DNA of 64,000 bases from Beverwykella pulmonaria (Eukaryota > Ascomycota > Dothideomycetes > Pleosporales > Melanommataceae): positions 2,358,925 through 2,422,924 of the forward strand of contig BCHH01000002.1 of the NCBI GenBank assembly GCA_001599595.1, read 5' to 3'. Under the pieces are notes generated by a model. The model was not told the origin of the DNA, made no database searches, and saw only the letters and a program-made list of their open reading frames with translations. A program made the translations under genes and the position numbers. How positions within the stretch are numbered: position 1 is the stretch's first letter; each line of letters opens with the position of its first letter. Of this stretch, positions 35,816-46,600 are shown one piece after another.

Positions 35816-37031
35816 ATGTCGGACCTCGACCTCGACCTCGACTTCCTCTTCACAGCTGCGCGCCCGGATGCCGAATTGGTCGTCATGCTCCCAGACAGCG
35901 CCGTCTCCCACATCCGCCATGTCTCCACCGACAGGATCCGCTCAAGCTGCCCCCTCCTTTACTACGCCTTCGAGGAGGGTGTGCATTGCTTGCGCCGGGC
36001 CAGCATCGAGGTCACGTCTCTCCAGGCTGTCGCCTCCTTCCTTAGGTATCTGTACACCAGCAGCTATCTCAAACCCGGAGAGGAGGCCCATCAGTGCTCC
36101 CTCCTCTTACACGCTGAACTCTACAAGATGGCCGAAGACTTCCAAGTTCCAGAACTACAAGTCAGTGCATATGTGAACTTCATGCAAGCGACTGAACTGT
36201 CTTGCAGTTTTCCAACCCCCCCAATCGGCTTGTGTGAGGCCATTCAATTCATCTACAAGCATCTCGTACGGCAACCGGCGCGTCAACGGCAATCTCTCGT
36301 CGATGCGCTGCTGAACTATTGCGTCTTCTCATTCCAGTACCACCGCCTTGGAGAGGATCCAGCATTCCACCGCATTGTCTTCGAAACTCCAGCCTTCCAC
36401 AAACATCTTTGTGAGACCAGCTTGGCACGTGGTTTCCAAGACGAAGGTATGTACGCAGGTGTACCATGGTGATCAAGAGGCCTTTCTCTAACTGGTGTTT
36501 GATCTAGGAGCCGCCGAAATTATATGCCTTCCTGTATGCAAACCAACTCCCCACTCCTACCAGAGCCTTCACGACACCGACTCCGGAGACTTCCATTTCG
36601 ACCCCTTCTGCGACGCGGAAGAAGTTCCACAGAGTCCTAACAGGCTCAGCGAGGAAGCCATCGCCAATACGCGCGACGCTAGTTTTGAATATAGCCCAAC
36701 GCTTGCGCTCCGCCCGAAGCATGGCCAAGAAGTAACAACATCCTCCGACTATGAGCCATCTAGTGATGAGGAGGGCTACACGTTTGTGTACCGCCCAAAG
36801 ATTCTCACGGGCTCTCCATTTGCAGTCAGCCACTCCACAGAAAATCCTCCGCCTAGCCCAGAGCTCGTCTCCGCCACTCCTAGCGAAGATGAGTGGACTT
36901 TTGAGACCATCTCAGCAAACGACAGGACCCCATTGCTCCCGATTTCGGTTCCCGTGACACCCAACAATGCCTCCACGAATTCTGAGGCCTTCATGGAAAC
37001 TTCCAGCGACGACGGCTGGTCACTCATTTGA
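35816..37031 (+). CDS. BTB/POZ-domain protein, 384 aa
   Basis: Exons 35816-36446 and 36508-37031 (61-nt intron, GTATGT donor, CTAAC branch) code for 384 residues. After an Asp/Leu repeat start (MSDLDLDLDFLF) comes a BTB-like fold at about residues 15-125: PDAELVVMLPD, SSCPLLYYAFEEG, IEVTSLQAVASFLRYLYTSSY, LLLHAELYKMAEDFQVPEL, the usual order of BTB strands and helices in fungal proteins. The second exon is an acidic, Ser/Pro-rich tail ending with repeated D/E-x-x-W motifs (SEDEWTFE, SDDGWSLI) and a similar EEGYTFVYRP. The repeat of short aromatic-acidic motifs suggests several docking sites for one partner. Fungal BTB proteins often serve as Cul3 adaptors; no evidence here decides that. Confidence 0.85.
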
Positions 37032-37609
37032 GCAGGCCTAAAACGAGGCCCAAGTGCATGGCTTAGGCGTTATAGTAGGCTTGCATCGGATATAGTTGAA
37101 TAGGCACGGCGCCCACGGTAGGTGGTAGGTGGTTGATGGTATAAAAGACTCAGTTTTAAGAAAACGGAAGTCAGCTGTGGCTAACATTCACTGCTTTGGT
37201 GCTCTCCAAACACACAAAACGGGTGCATTATTTCCCGGCCATCTCAGTTGGTCGAGTAGCGTATTAAGCCTCTCTCACATCTTAGCCACTAGCCGAAAGA
37301 AGCTCCCACAGTAGAATCTAGGGAAATTTCATTAGTAGGGACCAATATGTTCAGTTGTATTTCTTAGTTGAGTTCATTCTGTGGTTGGCACGATATCGTG
37401 TGCCCTTCAAATCGAGCGGCAAGTATGACCTAGCATAGCTTCTTCATTCAGAATTGTTGATGTAAAATACGCTCCATCGCTCAGTCAGCCCCGTAGAAAG
37501 CATTCAAATAGTTGCTTCCCCTTCGCGTGCTCCACCGTCTACAGCTGCGGCCAAGACACGATTGTGAGAAACAAAAACATACCATACGCACGGTAAACGC
37601 ACAATGTAA
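37032..37609. other. Intergenic region
   Basis: BTB gene 3' UTR, then sequence without recognisable features up to the dehydrogenase relic. Confidence 0.45.
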
Positions 37610-38055
37610 TCAACACTCATTCTTCATTTCCACCTTCACCAACAAAACATTCGCCAGCGCCTTGAAATGAGAATAGCTCGGATTTGACGGGTACTTGGGA
37701 ATCTTATTCACACCCCCTCCAGCCGCACTGATAAACACAAATTTCGCCGGATGCACCGCCGCGCGCAGCTGAGGTAGCGTTGTTTTGTACAAAAGCATGA
37801 CAGAGTCAGCACCTCATCGGGAGGCATGTCCTCGATGGTGTTGAATTTGGCGATATCGGCGGCGGAGATCACAACGTCAATGTGCGTGATGTCCTTGGCA
37901 TGGAGGGATGATGTGGCGCTGTAAAGGTTAGTTTGGGAGGAGCTGTCCATTTTTATAAAGTAGACGGTGGTATTATGGTCTGTGGATATGTTGAGGAGTT
38001 GCTGTGCGCTAGACACGTTGCACACTGCAGCGACGATAGTGTTGTCTGGTGCCAC
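37610..38055 (-). pseudogene. Short-chain dehydrogenase/reductase remnant
   Basis: Two overlapping minus-strand frames carry pieces of an SDR. The upstream frame has NTIVAAVCNVSSAQQL (strand B and helix after the Rossmann loop) and HIDVVISAADIA (the N-A-G region, mutated). The downstream frame has LYKTTLPQLR, KFVFISAAGGG (catalytic Ser strand) and SYSHFKALAN, which keeps the Tyr-x-x-x-Lys pair. The glycine-rich cofactor loop is missing at the 5' side and the frame shifts near 37,800 where a stretch of the central helix is lost. It is closest in style to the fungal norsolorinic-acid-ketoreductase-like SDRs. It is not expected to make a working enzyme. It could be a stray member of the decayed cluster further right. 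Confidence 0.7.
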
Positions 38056-39291
38056 AGCTCGCCTACTTTAGCGTTGATGTTGTTATTGTCGGTAGCTCTT
38101 GACCGCGATGTCAAAGTCTAAGAGCTCAGAAGACAGCTTGCAATAGTTTTATACACCCACACTTCAAATAAATGACACAGATGGAGTAACGTCCCTCACT
38201 GCGTAATGAGACACATTGTGTGGCGAGACAAACGAGGGGTACTTTCACTTTCAGCAACCTGGAAGCTTATGCGCACCATGAATATTGCTATGTTTCTAGC
38301 TAATTCAAATGTCTATAATCCCTCCTACCTAAAAATTACGTTTGCATCGTCGCACTCCACACGTTAGCTTGAAAACTTCTACAGCCCTAAGGGCTCGCTA
38401 GATGAGAAGGCTATTGAAACCCCACGCCGAGAGACTCACTCTCACCTGTTTGTGGAGAGCGGCTCACCTGTCTACGGGAGAGTGGCGTCTAGGAGGGGAC
38501 CCCAGGGCCAATGTCGCCGTCCCTCTATTAGCTACAGTATCGTGATCTCTCGCGAGATGGTGACATATGAAAACGTAGCCAACGACGGGCACGCGTTTCA
38601 ACCCTAGGATCGCCTCCATCTTCCCCACGCGCTCGGGACTGTCGTGTATCGCGGGCGGCGCTCCCAGGATTCCTTCGCCGCTAGGGTCCCGGGCTGGATG
38701 AGACGCGAGAAGATGACACGGGCATGCTCGCGATCCCAGCCGCACGATACCGTCGCGAACGCTCATTGCTGCAACTAAGGCTTGGCGCAGTGAACAAGGC
38801 CGCGCCATGCAGCTCCAAAGCTGCTTGTTGCTGCTCGCAAGGCGGTCTAGGACTGGTGGCGCATCTTATCGAAGCTTAGCTACATCATGACTTCTCCAAC
38901 ATCCAACCACAGTGCCCACCCCGGGCTCTCCGAAGCCTCGATCCTAGGGCCCACGGTCTCGGCGCGTTGCAGCGTGACAGAGAGCGTTGGGTGCACCGCG
39001 CTAGGCAAAGGTGAGGATAGACGGGAGCCGGGATGGGGGATGTTTTGACTGCTTTGGAGTTGCGTGCCCTCCGACGCGGATCTGTTTGCTCAAGCACGCA
39101 ATATTCCCATTGAATTCGCGATAACGAGTCGGTAAAGAAGAACGCGGCGCGCGCTGGATGCCTGTATAAGAACGCAGGGTCTGCAGGGGAGGGGGAGCTT
39201 TTTATCTACAGTCCCAGCCAGTCGGTTTTTTTTTTCAGAGCTTCACTGCACGTTCCAGTCTTTCCTTGCTGCGATTCTGAAGCACATCGCC
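38056..39291. other. Intergenic region left of the transporter gene
   Basis: Contains the left inverted repeat (38,189-38,347) and the promoter of the transporter. Nothing coding was recognised. Confidence 0.5.
38189..38347 (+). repeat. Left long inverted repeat
   Basis: 159 bp that match, as reverse complement, the repeat at 42,111-42,285. Blocks such as GACAAACGAGGGGTACTT, AATATTGCTAT and TCTATAATCCCTCCTACCTA are shared. The outer end itself holds a small palindrome (CTCACTGCGTAATGAG). Confidence 0.85.
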
Positions 39292-40908
39292 ATGGCTGAG
39301 ATTGACAGAAAGCCCACATACACGACTGACTACCCGGACGAGAAGCAGGACAATGGTCTCACAACCTATGCTGAGGGCCCCGATGGCTCTGACGAAGAGG
39401 GTGTGACCATCACCAAGCTGGTCCGAGAAGGTGAGCGCTCATCACTTCCCTTAGCTCCTCTGCAGCTTCAACCTTCGCTTCGCAGCTCCAATTCCCATCT
39501 ATGCGCCTTAAGCTATACCCTTGAACACCACTAATCCCCTTCACCCCAGACCACAGCCATGAAATCAAGCTCCGCACCATGTCCTGGCAGAAGGCCGCCT
39601 GGCTGCTCGCCGGCGACCAAGTCTGTCTCGCCATCATGGCCCAGACATGGTCCCTGAGCGTACTCGGATGGGTCCCTGGAATAATCACCATGCTGGTCGC
39701 TGCGTTCCTCTTCTGGATCACCTCCATTACCATGCACAAGTTCATCATGAAGCACCCGCAGATCAAGGACATCTGCGATTTCGGCTACTATGCCTTCGGA
39801 AAGAGCAAGATTGCCTACGAGTTCACCGGCTTCATGCTGCTTGCGAACAACATCATCTTGATCGGCTTCCACGTTTTGACTGGTGCCAAGGTCGTCAACA
39901 CTCTCTCGGATCACTCCCAATGCACGGTCGTCTTCTCCGTCATTGTCACTCTAATGGGAATTGTCATGTCCATTCCGCGAACCCTGAACCACGTCTCGTT
40001 CATGTCTATATTCTCTGGTCCGCATTTCCCCCTCCCTCCCAAACACAACTCCACACTAACACCTCCCAGCCGCGTGCATGGGCATCGCCATACTCCTCTT
40101 CCTCGTCTTCGCCGGCATCGAAGACGCGCCCCTCTACGGCTACGGCGGCGACTACCCGACCCTGGGCAAAGTCAAGACCTACGCCTTCCCCCTCCCCGGC
40201 ACCGACTTCGTCGCTTGCATGAACGCTGTCCTCAACATCTCCTTCCTCTGGGTCCCGCAGATCCTCTTCCCGACCTTCATCGCCGAGATGGAGAAGCCGC
40301 AGGACTTCCCCAAAGCCCTCGCCGTTCTCGCCGCCATCTCCGGCTTCCTTTTCATCATTCCCCCAGCAATCGGCTTCCGCTACCTGGGTCAGTACTCCAC
40401 AGCGCCGGCTTTTGGCTCGCTAGGCGTCACCGTCTACAAGAAAGCCTCATTCGCGTTCGTCATCGTGCCGACCCTTGTCATCGGCGTCATCTACGCCAAC
40501 GTCACGGCCAAGTTCATCTACTACCGCATTATGGGCAAGAGCCACCATGCGCACTCCAACACCGTGCTCGGGTGGGGCGCCTGGATCGGTGTCATGGCCG
40601 GCATCTGGGCGATTGCCTTTGTCTTTGCCGAGGTCGTGCCGTCCATGGGTGATTTCCTTTCGCTTCTTGGTGCGGCCTTTGATTCTTTCTTCGGCTACAT
40701 CTACTTCGCGGTGGCCTACTACCATCTCTTCAAGGGCCAATTCTTCAAGGGCCTGTCGCGGAGCATTAACACGGTGCTGCATATTATCGTAATGGGCTGC
40801 GGGTTGTTCTTGCTCGGGCCTGGTCTGTATGCGGCGGTTAAGGCGATTATTGCGGATTATGCAGGTGGAACGAAGCCGGCGTTTAGCTGTGCGAATGTGG
40901 CTATCTAG
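39292..40908 (+). CDS. Amino-acid transporter, AAAP family (N amino acid transport system/MTR-like)
   Basis: Exons 39292-39430, 39550-40017 and 40070-40908 give 481 residues. After a 60-residue hydrophilic cytosolic tail come about eleven hydrophobic helices starting at MSWQKAAWLLAGDQVCLAIM, the conserved opening of the fungal neutral amino-acid permeases of the AAAP superfamily (Neurospora mtr type). Other marks are VPGIITMLVAAFLFWITS, FHVLTGAKVVNTLSDH and NAVLNISFLWVPQILFPTFI. The gene is fully open, so it appears functional. The second intron has a weak donor (GTCCGC), chosen because it keeps the frame. It sits between two long inverted repeats and beside a transposase relic, yet its GC content and codon use look like host genes. 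Confidence 0.93.
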
Positions 40909-41301
40909 GGGGTTGCTAGCTAGATATGCGGCTGTTAGGCGCGCTTGAGGATGATTCCAGGATAGAATACCCATCTCTGTGACCTCTTGAACTCTGTTCC
41001 TCTGTGCATACTGGCACGTGATATCTACAAGTCAAGGCTTAATTGATTCCACTCATTATGACACTATATTGGTTTGGTCCATCAAATCAAATGTAATTCC
41101 TGTATTTGAAAGACTGAAGTTGTCCCGCTCGACTGATCTTTGACAACTCTTGGGAGGCGGTGCAAATAGACGTCGTTGCCACGAGCGAGCCTTGTAGAGT
41201 GCCATGTGCCAGGTGGCCTAGCACGCATCTCAACCTCACACTGAACTAAGTACAGACAGCAGCCTCAATGGACATGGAACAAGAAGAATGGAAAGTTTAG
41301 C

Positions 41302-41583
41302 CGAGGCAAAGGCTCAGGTATTAACCAGTATCGATACCAGACGACTATCCTGCTTCTAAAGCTATTTCCTTTTGCCAAACAGTGTAAGGCTGAGCGGTCT
41401 AGAACAGTTATACAGGAAGATAAGGCGCCTGCTCACGACTACTACGTCTGGAACTACGTACACAATCTCTATAACCCTGAGAAGCTGCTCTGGTGTGGTA
41501 ACTCTCCTGATTTAAACGCTATTGACCCTTGCTGGCTTATGAATGAGGAGGTCTACTACAAAGAAAGGTGTGCCAAAGAATAG
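41302..41583 (+). pseudogene. C-terminal relic of Tc1/mariner-type transposase
   Basis: One frame of 93 codons with the signature INQYRYQTTILLLKLFPFAK, VIQEDKAPAHDYYV (second catalytic Asp region of the DDE domain) and LLWCGNSPDLNAIDPCW (region of the third acidic residue). This is the pattern of ascomycete mariner/DDE transposases. The N-terminal two thirds are absent and a stop precedes the fragment. It is a different subfamily from the mariner in the PKS intron, whose C-terminal motif is PPYLLDLNPIKHV. Confidence 0.85.
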
Positions 41584-42110
41584 AGCAGGAGCTATCTGTG
41601 CATAGGAACTAGAAGGAGGTAACGAGTAAAAGAAGGGTGGGAGTCTGTGTAGACTTAAGGAACCGGAGAAACTTCCGGATTAGGAACGTGGCATATGCCC
41701 CTGCTCGCCAGGGTGGCCAAGGACTTTTGAAAGGCACCTCCGTATGTAGGATCGCTGTGTCGAAGCTGGTTTCGCCGCTGTGTCCCTGAGGGTCTTGGCA
41801 ATGCTCCCGATCCTAAGTCAGATTAGCAATATTCCAGACGCTTGTGCAAATCGTACAGCCACATGTCTTACAATAAAATACCCGCAGATGTATAAGGTAC
41901 CCATCAAAAGGGCGGCGCTGCATGAAATTGCGCCCCGCAGCGCACATAGGGCTGATAATGAGTTCCTAGTATTAGAGGGAGGTTGTGAGGGTAGGATAGG
42001 GCTATTCTACAAAAATTCAGAGCGAAGAAAGGTCAAGGTTGGCGCTGTGGGGAGGGAAGCCCGTTATGCCACAACACAAGTCGCTGTACAAATCAGGCGC
42101 AGAGGCAACA

Positions 42111-42285
42111 ATGCAAACATAATTTTTAGGTAGGAGGGATTATAGACATTTGAATTAGCTACAGCAGATTATTTTCGTAGCATTATAGCAATATTCATTG
42201 TGCGCATGAGCTTTCTAGTTGCTTAATGTCGAAGTACCCCTCGTTTGTCTCGGCACATAGTGTCTCACTACGCAGTGAGGGACGT
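42111..42285 (-). repeat. Right long inverted repeat
   Basis: 175 bp, the inverted partner of 38,189-38,347. It contains an 18-nt block absent from the left copy, so the two are diverged. Its outer end reads GCAGTGAGGGACGT before TA. Confidence 0.85.
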
Positions 42286-43641
42286 TAGTAGTCATACGTA
42301 AATTCTATATTTTTCAGCAAATTGTTCGTCTGCCGTCTAATCTTTGGTAGTGGTAAAGTGCTGTTGTCAAACAGTGTCGGAAGATTACCGACACTCGTCC
42401 AAGAGTGTGTATTTAGCATCATTGATGGTTTTAGAAGCTTCTAGCCAGTGAAATCTGAAAGAAGATTTCTGTGAACTAAGCCGATGATGTTTCTCTAGGA
42501 TAATGATGGCAGATCGCGAAAAATTATAGTGGGTGTCGATACTCGAGCACTTTTGAGTTGAGATTGTAGAAAGGAGACGCATGGTTGAATTATATGATCA
42601 TACATCGAGTAATTGCGAGTCGTCCCGAGAGAATCAGATGATATTTGATATTGATTCTATGAATATAGGAGTGGAAGGTGTCAAAATTATCAGAGACTAC
42701 GAATGGCGAGAATACTGAATATCTTGAACAAGCACAGAGTAAAAGGAAGGAAGCGAGATAGAGAAAGTCAGAATAGAATTGCGAAGCACGGGAAGAATAT
42801 CCTCGGATTTATCAAAATCCAGCAGCCCCCACCAATCACACCTAAGTCCGTGCTATATGTCCCAGCTCACACATGTAGGCACACATCGCGGTGAATTTTG
42901 TCGTGAGATAGTGCCATAGAGAGATGGGTTTGCCCTTGGTAATTTTGGTATTAACATTAATGCCGGCTCGTAATGAGACGATGGAAGTTCTATACTTCGT
43001 TCGGTGGAAGGTTGCAGTTTTGAATGGACTGTTGGGATTTCGGATGTCAAACCCTATCAAGTCCTCCGAAATGTGCAAGGTTTGCAGAATTTTTAACTTG
43101 CTTGAACAGCCTTGGGGCACGACTAACGATAACGACACGCTTCGTTTTAGTGGCAGTCTGATGCTGGATTCCAGGTGATGGGGAGACGATCGACCTTGCC
43201 TCGGTGCAGATCGATTGAGAGAAAAGACGCAGCGAGAGAAACGTCGCCGATAGTGAGAGATGAAGGATGTGGATTGACTGAAAGTATGAGAGAGTCCGCT
43301 CATTCTAGAAATGAAAGAAGCGTAGTATGAGTGTTCTCGCACTGTCGATGAGAGAGACACTTGCGAAGCTGGCTGCGGTAGAAGCAGTCGCCAGTTAAAG
43401 TCCGCCGCTCGATTATTTTCTGGCTAGCTGAACGACTCCCACTTCCAGACTTCAGCGCATCTTTGGTTTCACATCTGTTCTTTCTGAATCCGACTTGGTT
43501 GGTACCGCACGCAAAATGTACCGACGGTCTCGACATCCTTTTTGACAAAAGTTTTCGGTCTCGTCGTCTTCTCAGGCACCCGAACAAAATTCAAACCCAT
43601 TCCACTCCTAAGACCTGTTGAGTTTCTACAGCTCCTGTAGA

Positions 43642-46600
43642 TTAAGGCGCCTTATACTTGAAGTACTTCTCGTTACCCTCGTTATCCAAACCTACCGTGA
43701 ATTTAGTTTTCAATGTGGAGGCCGAATGCCTCCCCATATCCAGAATGCTGTTCGATCCCATGATTTCCAATACAGTGATCTCAAAGCCTAGACGGAGCCT
43801 AAACCAATTGCGGAGCTCGATGGATATAAGAGAGCTAGGGTTCAGAGCCGCTTCCGCGAGGAAGTTTTTTAGCGCCTCATTCGTTGAAGTGGCAGTGGAA
43901 GTGTTGTGAGACTCCAAGTTATAGTATAGCGCCATGCGTGTATCGTCTTTCTACACAGTGCGGTTGTTCGGTGCCGAAAGTGGCTGTGTGGATCGAAGAC
44001 CAATAGCCAACTGGCCTGGAGTCACCACCTCATATCTACCGGCAGTAGTTGTTGATGGAGCCTGCGATTTCTGTTCCTTTTTCATGATAGGTGAGCGGTT
44101 GATCAGTAGCTGTAATGAGTCCAACGGGTCTTGCTCATACAAGACGTGAGTGGAGGTAGCATGGAAGTAATCTAGGATTTTCGCGTTCCGGCTCACATAT
44201 CCTCCATCCTCCATGACCCCGATAACTACCGATGCCGCTGGGAGGCCTAGCGATCGTCAATATTGCGCAAAGCTGTCTATAAAGGCGTTGCCCGATGCAT
44301 AGTTGGCCTGGCCAGACTGTTCCACCAAACCGCTCCAGGAGCTGAAGACCAGGAAGAAATCTAGATCTTTGGCAAACTTCAGTGAAGCATGATGTACATT
44401 CCATGTGCCCTGAACCTTGGGCCCCACAGCCGTCTGCCAGTCTTGCCATGACATAGAGCGCAGGGCGGCATCTTGTAGGACCATAGAGGCTTGCATCACT
44501 CCTAGAATTGGTCTAGTCGCCTGCTTCATGGCGTGTTCGACATCCACATGGCTTACAACACTCCCGGGAACCATAATGGCCGTGCATCTCAGTTCTCTAA
44601 GTTCGCGGATAAATGAAGTATACCTCTTTGTATCCCCAGCCGATCGTGAAAGAAAGAAGACTAGTAGACATTAACACATTGATAAATGCAGAATGTTGAA
44701 AAATACGTACATTCTTCTGCACCCGCTTCCGCCATCCAAATCGCAATGGCCCTGCCGAGGCCACCGAGGCCACCAACAAGCAAATATGAAGAGTTAGGTC
44801 AGAGATGGAATTTTTGTTTTGTCAAGCAAGTTTCCAGTTCATTGGCATCTTGAGGCATACTGCATACGACCTTGCCAATATGCTGACCTTTTTGCATGAA
44901 TCGGAAAGCATCTTCAATTTTCGCTGCGTCGAAGTGGCTTATGGGATGGATTGGGCCTATCTTGCCCTCGCTGTATAATTCAATTATTGTCTTCAACAGC
45001 CTGTTGCATCATCAGTAACGTGCATGGTTAGATGCATATGGTATGAACACACCGATTCAAGATCTGAGGACGCTCGCCGCAAATCTGGGCAAAATCAACG
45101 CCGTAGTAGGAACAGTTTTTCTCGAATAAGTCAAGGGCAAGGGCGCCTTTGCCGACAAGATCGCGTTTGCCAATCTCTACCATGCTACCGAACTCAGCGA
45201 CGCACTCCCAACTTGCATGAAGAAGTTCGCCAGAGAGAGAGTTCATCACAATTTCTACACCGCGGCCACTCGTGGCTTCTAGCACTTCGCGCTTGAAGGT
45301 CAGGCTGCGGGAGTTGAAGATGCAGTCGCGCGGTATGCTGCAAGTGTCCATCAGATAGTTTATCTTCTCCTCACTTCCGACTGTACAGAATAGAATATCT
45401 CTACCTTCAAAGCGCGACTGCACGCCTTGTTAGTATTGAACAGCAAGGCTCAAGTTGGTAAACATACCATAACTGAATCGCCGCTATGCCGACCCCTCCA
45501 CAAGCGCTGTGGATCAATACAGTCTGCATTGTCAGCTCTGTGTTCTATTGGGAGGATACATTCGACATACCTGTCCAGCCTCGAGACGAGCCCTATCCAC
45601 GAGGGAATGTATAGCTGTAGAGTACACCGCGGCCATGGACGCTGCATCTACGTCGCTTAGGCTCTCGGGCAGCTTCACGCAAACCTGCTCGCTCGTCGTG
45701 ATGGCTGTGGAAAAGGCTCCTGTAGTGAACACCAAGACTCAATCTCCAGGCTGTACCGATTTGACATCTGGTCCTACCTTCAAAACGACCCCCGAGCTCT
45801 CACAGCCAAGACCGTCGCCTTCAATGACAGTGCCTTCCACGATGCCCATTGAAATAAGCACATCCTTGAAATTCAGGCCAACAGCCTTGGTCTTCACCTG
45901 CACCCAATTGCCTGCGGGCTCCTTTGGGAAATGTTCTTTCCAGTAGAAAGAGTTTAAGAAGCCGCGTTTCGCGATGTCTAATTTCTTTGCTGGCCCGGCA
46001 GCTTCAAGGGCCGCCAACTCGTTGTTGACAGAAATCCAATGAAACCGCCCTACTTGAATTGCACCGTCAGCAAAGGCCCACTCGACCACAGGCTTCATGC
46101 CGTGGTGACTTTCTCTAGATCGGCGTTGGAAATGCGGCAGCACCTGCTTTAGTGCATCCCAGCCCGCAGAGTCAAAGGAGTCAAGCTCTAGCGTGGCGAC
46201 ATCTAGGCCCAATTCTGTGCGAAGCGTTCGTTTCATTCCTATCGTCATGCCATAACCAGGGTTCTTGGGTCGGATTTGCGCTGCTCCGGTCACCCATAAA
46301 GTACGCCGGCCGGTGAGATAACCCAACCAGCGGATCCATTCACCAAAGGTGGCCTCGTCAGCCTCATGGAAGAACGGCTTCCCAACATCCATCAGGGCAA
46401 CCATGTCTTAATCAGCCGGTGGGATACTGTGGAATGCACATTGATCTATCTCGTAGTCGTCGCTCGCCAGTACAGCCGCCACTTCCTTGACGCGGCAGGC
46501 CGGGGGTCGTCATAAAGCAGTGTTATGCGACTCAAAGGAGTTGGCAGTGGAGGATGTGATGCGATGATATTCGCATTGATTTGGCCGTCGTTATCGAGTG

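Larger units (their letters stand above)
38189..42285. mobile_element. Candidate 4.1-kb element or inverted-repeat-bounded segment
   Basis: Bounded by long, imperfect terminal inverted repeats (38,189-38,347 and 42,111-42,285), each with TA directly outside. The repeats begin ACGTCCCTCACTGCG. Inside lie the intact amino-acid transporter gene and a truncated DDE transposase relic. It may be one DNA transposon that carries a captured host gene, or two unrelated end fragments that landed in opposite orientation; sequence alone does not decide. Confidence 0.5.
40909..43641. other. Mainly non-coding, transposon-scarred region
   Basis: Holds a transposase relic (41,302-41,583), the right inverted repeat (42,111-42,285) and AT-richer sequence up to the PKS stop codon. 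A minus-strand frame at 42,842-43,360 has no recognisable motif. Confidence 0.5.

Noticed and set aside
42842..43360. 172-codon minus-strand frame
   Set aside because: No motif, basic/Ser-rich composition, adjacent to transposon scars.
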